Of a DNA stretch of 64,000 nt, positions 26,851 through 34,522 are shown piece by piece. Under the pieces are notes generated by a model. The model did not search any database and was not told where the DNA came from. It was given only the letters and a program-made list of their open reading frames with translations. Origin of the DNA: Paraburkholderia fynbosensis (GTDB lineage Bacteria; Pseudomonadota; Gammaproteobacteria; Burkholderiales; Burkholderiaceae); the NCBI RefSeq assembly GCF_902859935.1, contig NZ_CADIKI010000014.1, forward strand, positions 62,001 to 126,000, read 5' to 3'. The translations under genes and the position numbers were made by a program. Every line of letters starts with the position of its first letter. The first letter of the stretch is position 1.

Positions 26851-27228
26851 GCGGCGCCGCGAGCGGGCCGTCGTGTTCCGTTCGATGCCGGCTGACGAAG
26901 CCTTCGATGCAGGCCGCGATGCGCGCGGGCTCACGCAGAATGACCCGGTGGCTCGCATCGATTTCGCTGCGTTCGTAAGCCCCGAGCCAGCCCTCTAGCC
27001 GAGCGATAGCTCCGGTCCGACATAACGGTCGCGCAGCGGCACGATGAATTGCACCGGCGCACGCGCATGACGCGCTCGCCGGTTCGGGGGAACCGGCAGG
27101 AGAGGGCGTAACGGGAGGCGGCTTCCTGGGCATGCGGCGATTTTGACGCGGCTGCCTTGCGCGCTAGCAGCGCGTGCTTCAGTCGCGTCGGCTGGTTGCT
27201 CCGCCGGCGGTCTCTTTCGTTGCATCAT
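26825..27228 (-). pseudogene. Alpha/beta hydrolase remnant, frameshifted
   Basis: Two adjacent minus-strand frames each hold half of an alpha/beta hydrolase C terminus. The first ends APVQFIVPLRDRYVGPELS before a stop at 26995-26997. Shifting frame gives LEGWLGAYERSEIDASHRVI and then REPARIAACIEGFV. The strand-then-acid PLRDRYV and the histidine in DASH are the expected Asp and His of the triad, and the ending is a typical PxRIAxxIExF helix. The catalytic serine region is absent. The frame break is near 27000. It could be a sequencing error, but the missing N-terminal half argues for decay. Confidence 0.55.
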
Positions 27229-27799
27229 CAGGCATTGTGGAGTCGCCGCGTCCCAGCGTGCGTTGCATCAGCGTCGTGTCGATCCAGCGGCCGTGCTTGA
27301 AGCCCACGGCCTTCAACGTGCCGGTCAGTTCGAAGCCCAACTGTGTGTGCAGCGACAATGAACCGCCGCTGCCGTTATCGGCGATCACGGCGACCATCTG
27401 GCGCCACGGTCCGCTTTCGCAGCGTTCGATCAGCGCCTGCAGCAACACGCGTCCAAGGCCGCGCCCGCGATAGGCGTCGCTCACGTAGATCGAATCTTCG
27501 ATGGTGTTGCGATACGCGGCGCGCGGCCGGTACGGTGTCGCGTAGCAATAGCCCGCGACCTCGCCGTCGATCTCGGCGACCATGTACGGCAGCCCGTGAG
27601 CGCGCACGGATGCGAGCCGCGTGCGCAGGTCGTCGACGGAAGGCGGGGTTTCTTCGAACGACGCGACGCCGCTCAGAACGTGATGTGCGTAGATCGCCTG
27701 AATCGCGGGGAGATCGGCTTCGGTGGCGTCGCGGATCGACGGGGCGCTGCGTGTGTCCGTTGACGGTGATCGTGATGGTGCCGTGCGGGTCGTGCTCAT
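27179..27799 (-). CDS. GNAT N-acetyltransferase, phosphinothricin acetyltransferase-like
   Basis: A 206-aa acetyl-CoA-dependent transferase. The family's fold is seen from SIRDATEADLPAIQAIYAHH onward: the SGVASFEETPPSVDD segment, YCYATPYRPRAAYRNTIEDSIYV, then the acetyl-CoA loop RGRGLGRVLLQALIERCE and LHTQLGFELTGTLKAVGFKHG. This order matches the Pat/Bar and methionine-sulfoximine acetyltransferase group. An approximately 20-residue Thr/Ser/Arg-rich N-terminal tail precedes it. The ATG at 27799 is chosen because the longer frame is not conserved-looking. The substrate may be a xenobiotic amino acid or a methionine derivative. Confidence 0.85.
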   Translation of the reverse strand: MSTTRTAPSRSPSTDTRSAPSIRDATEADLPAIQAIYAHHVLSGVASFEETPPSVDDLRTRLASVRAHGLPYMVAEIDGEVAGYCYATPYRPRAAYRNTIEDSIYVSDAYRGRGLGRVLLQALIERCESGPWRQMVAVIADNGSGGSLSLHTQLGFELTGTLKAVGFKHGRWIDTTLMQRTLGRGDSTMPDDATKETAGGATSRRD

Positions 27800-27961
27800 A
27801 CGTGTTCCTGTCGTAGCCGGTAAAACCGCTGAAACGCTTACTATGCTCGCCGCGCTCGCCGATTTGAAGCAGGTCAAAAATCGGCGCGATATGTGGTGGG
27901 AGATCGCGGCAAACGCACGGCAAATTCGCTCTTATCGTTGCCGGTCGGGGCAACGCGCGCC

Positions 27962-28882
27962 TCACAGATCGAACTGATCGAATTCGCTTTGCAGTTGACG
28001 GTTGCGGGCCACGCGTTCGTCGATTCCCGCGCCGAGCCGTTCGACGATCGCCGAAATCAGCAGATTGAACAGGCAGGTGAGCGGCGCGAGCGAGTCCCAG
28101 AACTGGCCGACATCGGTCTTCACCTGCAACAGATCGCCGTCGAAATCGCGCGCCCACGGACAGTAGATATCGGTGACGAGCGCGAACGGCAGGCCGCGGC
28201 GGGTGGCGGCTTCGCAATAGCGGCGCGCGACCGTCGAATAGGCGCGTGTGTCGGTGACGATCAGATACGGCGACTCGAATTCCGAGTTCAGCGAATCGAC
28301 GTATGAACCGGACATGCCATCGGAATAGAACACGCGCGGCCGAATGTATTCGAGGTAGCTGTAGAACGCATTGCTGATGCCGCGCGTGGATTGAATGCCG
28401 AGGATGTACACGGCGTCGGCGTTCGAAATGCGCTCGGCGACGCGAGCGAACACAGGCGTTTGCGCCAGCTGATAGACATGCTGGATCGCGCCGATCTCGA
28501 GTTCGAGCGAATGGGCGAGCGCGGCATGATGCGCGGTGGCAGCGGCGGCGTCGGGCGGGGCCTGGCCGGTTAATTCGCCTTGCCCGCCTGGGCTGCTTTG
28601 GCTGCCGCTTCGGCGGAACGCGTCGAGCCGGTCGGTGATGAGCCATGGACGCTCCTGCGCGCCGCGCAATTCGCGCTTCAGGTCGTCGAGGTTCTGGTAG
28701 CCGACGCTGCGCAGGAAGCGGCCGACCGAAATGCCGCTCGTGCCGGCTTGCTGGGCGATCTGATCGGCGGTTTCGAGGCCGAGCCGGTCGAGGTTCGCCA
28801 ACATGTAGCTGGCGACGCGTTTGGAAGTCGGCGTGAGTTCGGCAAAGCGGGCTTCGACGGTTTGAGCGAAGGCGGAAGGCAT
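27962..28882 (-). CDS. RpiR/MurR family transcriptional regulator (HTH-SIS)
   Basis: A 306-aa regulator. The N-terminal HTH_6 domain (about 1-78; LTPTSKRVASYMLANLDRLGLETADQIAQ... then GISVGRFLRSVGYQNLDDLK) is joined by a Gly/Ala/Pro-rich linker (about 90-120) to a SIS sugar-phosphate-binding domain (about 140-285; ADAVYILGIQSTRGISNAF, LIVTDTRAYS, LPFALVTDIYCPWARD). The DNA-binding lead glycines are ATYPICAL relative to MurR, but the layout is standard. Related regulators sense sugar phosphates or aromatic-acid intermediates. No target gene is adjacent on the same strand, and the upstream EamA gene ends 140 bp away. Confidence 0.85.
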   Translation of the reverse strand: MPSAFAQTVEARFAELTPTSKRVASYMLANLDRLGLETADQIAQQAGTSGISVGRFLRSVGYQNLDDLKRELRGAQERPWLITDRLDAFRRSGSQSSPGGQGELTGQAPPDAAAATAHHAALAHSLELEIGAIQHVYQLAQTPVFARVAERISNADAVYILGIQSTRGISNAFYSYLEYIRPRVFYSDGMSGSYVDSLNSEFESPYLIVTDTRAYSTVARRYCEAATRRGLPFALVTDIYCPWARDFDGDLLQVKTDVGQFWDSLAPLTCLFNLLISAIVERLGAGIDERVARNRQLQSEFDQFDL

Positions 28883-29025
28883 CGTGAGTCGCGGCTCGGT
28901 GGTGGATCGATCATCGCGATGATGACATATTCAGCCGGCGGTTCGCTTCGTTCGATCCTGAAAAGGAGGGGCCACGGCCGTGACCGTGAGGGCCGTCACG
29001 ACTGCGGTCCTAACCGACCCGCGGT

Positions 29026-29913
29026 TCAAACCGCCGGCCGCACCGGCGCGGCTCGCGAGAAACGCCGCGCACCCGCGACGCACGCCACCACTACCACCGT
29101 GACCACAATCATCGCGGGGGGCACCTGTTCGTGCAGCAGCAGCCCGGCCAGCAGCAGCCCGAAGAACGGCTGGAGAAGTTGCAACTGGCCGACCGCTGCG
29201 ATACCGCCAAGCGCGAGCCCGCGATACCAGAACACGAAACCGATCAGCATGCTGAAAAGCGACACGTACGCGAGTCCCCAGAACGCGGCGTGGCTGACGC
29301 CCTCGAACGAAGCGGGCCGGGTCCACCAGGTGAGCGGCAGCATCAGCGGCAGCGACAGCACCAGCGCCCACGAAATCACCTGCCAGCCGCCGAGATGCCG
29401 CGACAGACGCGCGCCTTCGGCATAGCCCAGGCCGCATACGACGATGGCGCCCAGCATGAGCGCATCGCCGATGGGCGATGCGTCGATGCCGTGGCGCATC
29501 GCGAACGCGACCACCGCGCTGCTGCCGAGCGCCGAGAACAGCCAGAACGCCGGTTGCGGACGCTCCCCGCCGCGCAGCACGGCGAAGATCGCGGTGGCGA
29601 GCGGCAGCAGGCCGACGAACACGACCGCGTGCGCGGCACTGACGTGGCGCAGCGCGAGCGCCGTCAGCAGCGGAAAGCCGACCACGACGCCGAGTGCGAC
29701 CACGACGAGCGGTAGCAGATCGCGGCGCGCGGGGCGCGTCTCACGAAACACCAGCAACAGCAACAAGCCGAGCGTGCCGGCGATCGTCGCGCGGGCGACG
29801 GTCAGAAACACCGGGTCGAGGCCTTGCACGGCAAGCCGCGTGGCGGGCAGCGAGCCGCTGAAAATCAGTACGCCTGCGAGACCGCTGAGCCAGCCGTTCG
29901 TCGTCTTGTCCAT
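29026..29913 (-). CDS. EamA/DMT family transporter
   Basis: A 295-aa inner-membrane protein with ten predicted helices in two EamA repeats (about 8-135 and 145-280). The start MDKTTNGWLSGLAGVLIFSGSLPATRLAV is typical of the DMT group linked to MocR regulators. An upstream ATG at 29934 is also possible and neither has a strong ribosome site. The second repeat ends with GQLQLLQPFFGLLLAGLLLHEQ. It is divergent from a PdxR/MocR regulator, a common pairing, so it is probably that regulator's target. The exported substrate is unknown. Confidence 0.85.
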   Translation of the reverse strand: MDKTTNGWLSGLAGVLIFSGSLPATRLAVQGLDPVFLTVARATIAGTLGLLLLLVFRETRPARRDLLPLVVVALGVVVGFPLLTALALRHVSAAHAVVFVGLLPLATAIFAVLRGGERPQPAFWLFSALGSSAVVAFAMRHGIDASPIGDALMLGAIVVCGLGYAEGARLSRHLGGWQVISWALVLSLPLMLPLTWWTRPASFEGVSHAAFWGLAYVSLFSMLIGFVFWYRGLALGGIAAVGQLQLLQPFFGLLLAGLLLHEQVPPAMIVVTVVVVACVAGARRFSRAAPVRPAV

Positions 29914-30029
29914 CGGAAGAGTCCATATGCCCATGAAATAGAACGTATAGGATCCCGCTTTCCGCCGAAAAAGGTAAGCTACAGATCAGTACAATTCGTA
30001 CAAACTGTACCGAACATGGAGCAGTACAG

Positions 30030-31469
30030 ATGATGGAGCGTGAGAGCAATCAGGGCGCGTCGGGCACGCGTGTCGGCACGGTGATGGACAGTTTGCGCGA
30101 GCGCATCGCGAGCCGCTCGCTGATGCCGGGCGCGCGCGTGCCCTCTATCCGCGCGATGACCGAGGCACTCGGGGTATCGAAGTCGACCGTCGTGGAAGCC
30201 TACGACAGGCTGGTCGCGGAAGGCGTGATCGTCGCGCGGCGAGGCTCCGGATTTTTCGTGTCGGGCCATGCGCCACCGTTCGCGCTCGCCGATCTCGGGC
30301 CGCGTCTGGATCGCGAGGTCGATCCGCTGTGGCTCACGCGGCAGTCGCTGGAGGCGGGGTCGAAGGTACTGAAACCTGGCTGCGGCTGGGTGCCGGCCGC
30401 GTGGCTGCCGGAAGACGGCGTGCGCCGCGCGCTACGCGCGGTGGCGCGTGATCCGCAGTCCGTGCTCGCCGACTATGCATGCCCGGCCGGTCTGCCCGCG
30501 CTGCGCCAGCAACTCGCGTGGCGGCTCTCGCAGCACGGCGTGGATGCGCCGCCCGAGCAGATCGTGCTGACCGACGGCGGCACGCACGCGCTCGATCTGG
30601 TGTGCCGCTTCCTGCTCGAACCGGGCGACACCGTGTTGATCGACGATCCGTGCTACTTCAACTTTCAGGCCTTGCTGCGCGCCCATCGCGCCCGCATCGT
30701 GAGCGTGCCGTACACGCCTTGCGGGCCCGATCTGGCGGCGTTCGAACGGGCACTGATCGAGCATCGTCCGCGGCTCTACGTAACCAACTCTGCGATCCAC
30801 AATCCCACCGGCGCGACGCTTGCGCCGGCCGTCGCGCATCGGCTGTTGAAGCTCGCGGGTGAGCACGATCTGCTGATCGTCGAGGACGATATCTTCGCCG
30901 ACCTCGAGGACGAACCCGCGCCGCGTCTCGCGGCGTTCGACGGGCTCGCGCGGGTGGTGTCGATCGGCAGTTTTTCGAAGACCCTGTCCGCGGCGGTGCG
31001 CTGCGGCTACGTCGCCGCGCGCGGCGAATGGATCGAGCCGCTGATCGACCTGAAGCTGGCGACGACGTTCGGCAACGGCCAGCTCGCGGCGAGCGTCGTG
31101 CATCGCATGCTCGTGGACGGCACCTACCGACGGCATCTGGAATCGATGCGCGCGAAGCTCGCCGACGCGATGGGCGAGACCGTCAGGCGGCTCGGCTATG
31201 CGGGCCTCGATATCTGGACCCGGCCGCGCGGCGGCATCTTCGTGTGGGCCCGCTTGCCGGATTCGCTCGATGCCGCCGACGTCGCGCGTCATGCGCTCGC
31301 CGACAACGTCGTGTTCGCACCGGGCAACGTGTTCAGCGCGTCGCAATCGGCGGCGGGCTTTCTGCGCTTTAACGTCTCGCAATGCAATCGCCCGAAAGTG
31401 TACGAGGCGTTGCAACGGGCGATGGAAGCGTCGGCCGTGACAGGAGGAAGGGAGCGGAAGCGCGCGTGA
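30030..31469 (+). CDS. MocR/PdxR-type regulator (GntR HTH fused to aminotransferase domain)
   Basis: A 479-aa regulator with an N-terminal winged helix (about 10-82; SLMPGARVPSIRAMTEALGVSKSTVVEAYDRL) joined by a linker to a fold-type I aminotransferase domain (about 110-460). The PLP lysine is in SIGSFSKTLSAAVRCGY, the ring-binding Asp in LLIVEDDIFADLE, and the LTDGGTHALDL and SAIHNPTGATL segments are also present. The adjacent ATGs at 30030 and 30033 are equivalent. Such proteins bind an amino-acid or PLP ligand without transaminating for metabolism. It probably controls the divergent EamA transporter gene across the 116-bp gap. Confidence 0.9.
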   Translation: MMERESNQGASGTRVGTVMDSLRERIASRSLMPGARVPSIRAMTEALGVSKSTVVEAYDRLVAEGVIVARRGSGFFVSGHAPPFALADLGPRLDREVDPLWLTRQSLEAGSKVLKPGCGWVPAAWLPEDGVRRALRAVARDPQSVLADYACPAGLPALRQQLAWRLSQHGVDAPPEQIVLTDGGTHALDLVCRFLLEPGDTVLIDDPCYFNFQALLRAHRARIVSVPYTPCGPDLAAFERALIEHRPRLYVTNSAIHNPTGATLAPAVAHRLLKLAGEHDLLIVEDDIFADLEDEPAPRLAAFDGLARVVSIGSFSKTLSAAVRCGYVAARGEWIEPLIDLKLATTFGNGQLAASVVHRMLVDGTYRRHLESMRAKLADAMGETVRRLGYAGLDIWTRPRGGIFVWARLPDSLDAADVARHALADNVVFAPGNVFSASQSAAGFLRFNVSQCNRPKVYEALQRAMEASAVTGGRERKRA

Positions 31470-31509
31470 ACGCGCGCATCCCGCGAAGCTATTCGCCCTT
31501 CAGGCGAAG

Positions 31510-32583
31510 CTATTTGCACAACAGAAGCAGGCGCTCCTGATCCGTGCAGGTCGAGCGAGGTTTCTGCGCCGCTTGCGTGGCAGCCGCGTTCATCGCGGCG
31601 CTCCTGTTCGTCAGGCACGCGCGCAGGTGCCTTTCGACCGGCCCGTAATATTTCCAGCCGCGCACGAGGGGCGGCAATTCGAGTTTCACCTGCTTCCATT
31701 TGGGATGGCCGTGCTCCTGCAGTGTGTCGAAATTCGCGCATAGCGAGTCGGCGAAGCGGTTCAGATTGCCGACGGTATCGCGCAGGCCATAGTCGTAGGT
31801 GACGAGAAAGGCCTTGACGGTCAGCGCGGGGACGTCTTCCTTCAACCAGGTCGGGTAGCTGGCCGTGCGGATCGTGGTGGGGAAGTAGGTCTGCCTGGCG
31901 CGCGCGGTTTCGGGCGCGGCGGGATCGACCCGCAAGAGGCGGATCTGTTGCAGCAGCTCGGGGTTCATGTCGTTGAACAGCTTGGCCGGTTGCCCGACCA
32001 CGATGATCGCGACGTCTACCTTCTTCACGATCAGCGCGGCGAGCGCGTCCTCGTTGCTCAGGTGCTGGACGTTCTGTGCGGGAATCGGCTGGCCGAACAT
32101 CAGGTGGTAGAGCGTCGTGGCCGTTTGGGCCGTGCCGCTGCCCAGCAAGCCGACGCTGATGGTCTTGTCCTTGATGTCGGCGAGAGTTTTCAGCGGCGAA
32201 TCTGCGCGCACCACGACGTTAATTTCCTCGTCATAGAGCGGCATGATGAGCCGCAGCGGCCGGATCGTCGTGCCCGCGTCGGAGTTGCCCGCGTTCGCCA
32301 TGTCGATGTAGGCCTGATACACATCGGACTGCACCAGCGCAAGTTTGACGCCGGGCTCGAAGCGCATGCGCTGCACGTTCTCCGCGGAGCCCTTCGACGC
32401 CACCACGTCGAGGTCGATGCCGACCGGTTGAGCGACCCATTTCGACAGATCCTGGCCGATCTGGATATAGGTGCCGCGCTCGGGTCCGGTGACGATCTTG
32501 TAGTGCGCCGGTTCTGCGCCAGCGAGTGAACATACCAGGATCAGCGCCAGCCCCAGCCATCCCGCGAGAAGTCTCTTCAGCAT
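31510..32583 (-). CDS. TAXI-family TRAP solute-binding protein (orphan)
   Basis: A 357-aa periplasmic protein with a signal peptide (MLKRLLAGWLGLALILVCSL, cleavage near AGA/EP). HYKIVTGPERGTYIQIGQDLSKWV, then VVASKGSAENVQRMRFEPGVKLALVQSDVYQAY and LYDEEINVVVRADSPLKTLADIKDKTISVG, are the characteristic TAXI layout, and GQPAKLFNDM follows. TAXI proteins normally pair with a fused TRAP permease, but none lies beside it. The C-terminal ~70 residues add basic segments and paired Cys (LRACLTNRS..., STCTDQERLLLLCK) not usual for the family. The ligand is unknown. Confidence 0.85.
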   Translation of the reverse strand: MLKRLLAGWLGLALILVCSLAGAEPAHYKIVTGPERGTYIQIGQDLSKWVAQPVGIDLDVVASKGSAENVQRMRFEPGVKLALVQSDVYQAYIDMANAGNSDAGTTIRPLRLIMPLYDEEINVVVRADSPLKTLADIKDKTISVGLLGSGTAQTATTLYHLMFGQPIPAQNVQHLSNEDALAALIVKKVDVAIIVVGQPAKLFNDMNPELLQQIRLLRVDPAAPETARARQTYFPTTIRTASYPTWLKEDVPALTVKAFLVTYDYGLRDTVGNLNRFADSLCANFDTLQEHGHPKWKQVKLELPPLVRGWKYYGPVERHLRACLTNRSAAMNAAATQAAQKPRSTCTDQERLLLLCK

Positions 32584-32700
32584 GGTCTATTCACCTATCG
32601 GTCAGGTTGTACAGCCTCGCGCGTCAGTGCGCGTGAAGCGCAAGAGAGCCGGTTGCCATGTCATGTTCGACGCGCCTCGATCGTCGCGTCCGTCTGTTGC

Positions 32701-32738
32701 CGCTCAAAGCGCACGCATTAATGTGTGCGCTTTGAGCG
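32701..32738. repeat. 38-bp near-perfect inverted repeat
   Basis: CGCTCAAAGCGCAC (32701-32714) is mirrored by GTGCGCTTTGAGCG (32725-32738) around GCATTAATGT, with one mismatched pair in the centre. It sits between the TAXI gene start and the stop of the zinc-ribbon gene. There is no T run on either strand, so it may be an operator, a weak terminator or an mRNA end structure. Confidence 0.75.
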
Positions 32739-32774
32739 GATATGTGCTACGTGATTCGGTCTCCAAACCAATTT

Positions 32775-34088
32775 TCACTGGCCGGTTGGCGTGCTGGTTG
32801 ACGATTGTCCGCCGTTCGACGGTGCCCGGCGCCAACCGGAATCCTTGATGGCGCGCTCGCGCGCGTCGACGCCATTTGTCGTTCCCGCGGTACCGGCGCG
32901 TGGCGCTGCCGCGGATAACTCGCCGGTTGCCGGCACGCCTTGCGCCAACGGTGTTTGCCGTTGACCCTGTTGCGTTGCCGCGGCGGCCTGTGGCTGCGCG
33001 AGCGGTTTGCCTTGCGCCGGTGTGGCGGTTGCAGCGTGCGGGTTGAGCGGCGCCCAGCCGGTCTCCCGAATCACGCGCGCGAGGATGCCCTTGGCTGTTT
33101 CGTTGCCGGTGTCGAGCGTGAGCGCCTCGTTGGCGTGCGCGCGCGCGCAGGGCCACGACTGCTGCGCGATGCATGTTTGCGCGGCTTGCAATGCGGCGTC
33201 GCGGCGCGCGGTCAGGGGCCGCAATTCAGACGCCAGGTCCTGCGCGGCGCTGTTGCCCGGTTGCATCGCCAGCGCGGCACCGAGTGCGGCTTGCGCGGCG
33301 GACAGGTCGTTGGCGCGAAACGCGAGCCGCGCCGCTTGGAGGGCTGGCGCGACATCGCGGAACTGCGGAGCAGGTCTGGCAGGCGTCGCGGCGACGGGCG
33401 GCGCGGCAACAGGCGGCAGGACGGCGGGTGGCGCAATGACAGTTGCCGCCGCGACTGGTGGCGCGACGACCGGTGGCGCGATAGGCGTTGCGGGAGTGGG
33501 TGGCGTTACCTTTGCCCCGTTGGCCGGGGCAGAAGGCCTGGCTGCGGCGGCAGGAGGAGTCGATTGAGCCGGTACGAATGGCGCGATCGTACCCGTAGTC
33601 ATTCTGGCGTCATGAGCAGTGGAGGTGGTCTGATCGCCAGGCGTGTCTTCCGAATCACTGCCGGCGCTGAATAGCGCAAAAACGACAAACGCCAAGCCGA
33701 TGACGACAAGTACGGCAATCGCAATCAGTGCGTGGCGAAACGTAAGTCCTTCACGCGGCGGGTAGCTGTTGTCGTCGTACGGCGGAAGAGGCACGTGCGT
33801 TGACGCTGGTGCGGTACGAGGTCCGGCCGCGGGAGGGGCGGCCTCGTCGGGACGCACAGCGTGGACCGTCGCGGTGTCACCCGACGAAGGCTGCGCGTCG
33901 TGGAATTTCTGACCGGCCTGATCGCTCGCGCCGGTCCGACTGCCTGCGAACGCGCGTCGGTATGAGCTCTCTTCGAGTGGATGTACCGCGCCGCAATATG
34001 GACAATAGTCGACCTGGCGGTATAGTGCGCCGCCGCAGCGGTTGCAGGGTGTTGGAAAACTGTGGCCGAGTGCTGTCTGGGTGGACAT
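32775..34088 (-). CDS. Zinc-ribbon, single-span membrane protein with proline-rich linker and TPR-like domain
   Basis: A 437-aa protein of unknown function. An N-terminal zinc ribbon has Cys15/Cys18 (CNRCGG) and Cys29/Cys32 (CPYCG). A single membrane helix lies at about 119-142 (HALIAIAVLVVIGLAFVVFALF). A Pro/Ala/Val-rich stretch of imperfect VVAPPVAA-type repeats (about 185-250) is followed by a helical region that looks TPR-like (FRDVAPALQAARLAFRANDLSAAQAAL, about 255-350). The tail is Gln/Ala/Gly-rich. The ATG at 34088 places the zinc ribbon at the start. The topology suggests a cytoplasmic zinc sensor-like head and a periplasmic scaffold. No name is offered. Confidence 0.7.
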   Translation of the reverse strand: MSTQTALGHSFPTPCNRCGGALYRQVDYCPYCGAVHPLEESSYRRAFAGSRTGASDQAGQKFHDAQPSSGDTATVHAVRPDEAAPPAAGPRTAPASTHVPLPPYDDNSYPPREGLTFRHALIAIAVLVVIGLAFVVFALFSAGSDSEDTPGDQTTSTAHDARMTTGTIAPFVPAQSTPPAAAARPSAPANGAKVTPPTPATPIAPPVVAPPVAAATVIAPPAVLPPVAAPPVAATPARPAPQFRDVAPALQAARLAFRANDLSAAQAALGAALAMQPGNSAAQDLASELRPLTARRDAALQAAQTCIAQQSWPCARAHANEALTLDTGNETAKGILARVIRETGWAPLNPHAATATPAQGKPLAQPQAAAATQQGQRQTPLAQGVPATGELSAAAPRAGTAGTTNGVDARERAIKDSGWRRAPSNGGQSSTSTPTGQ

Positions 34089-34429
34089 GCCGTGGACCCG
34101 CCTGTGGAAAACGATGCCATTACGGCATGTTCCGGATCGTGTTGAGGCTGGAGCCTTGTCCGCGGAATCACGATCCACATGCGCCGGAGAGTCAGGAAAC
34201 GCAAGCCGCGCTTGCACTACCAATGCTTCCAATATGTGGTGTTTCGCTCATAACGTCAATCGCCGTTGGCACCTATCCTGTGTGCGCTACCGCACATTGC
34301 CAGGTACGACGAAACAGTGCGGATACTGGAAGAACGACCGCACATGTGCGTTTTTCCAAGGTTTCAAAAGCACTGCACGCGCGCATGAATTGCAGCGCTT
34401 GCGCAACGCAACAGCATGGCGGCGAATAT

Positions 34430-34465
34430 GAAAACGAGGTCGATGCGCGTAGCGCTCGACCTCGT
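34430..34465 (-). terminator. Terminator after the DHA2 efflux gene
   Basis: On the minus strand the stem ACGAGGTCGA/TCGACCTCGT (34456-34465 with 34434-34443) encloses a small GCGC-rich inner stem and is followed by TTTTC. The rest of the 34089-34522 gap shows no gene. Confidence 0.75.
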
Positions 34466-34522
34466 CTCCGATCCCGACATTTAAGTGCTTGCATCAAGCA
34501 CCGAAAGACACCCCGGCGGCAA

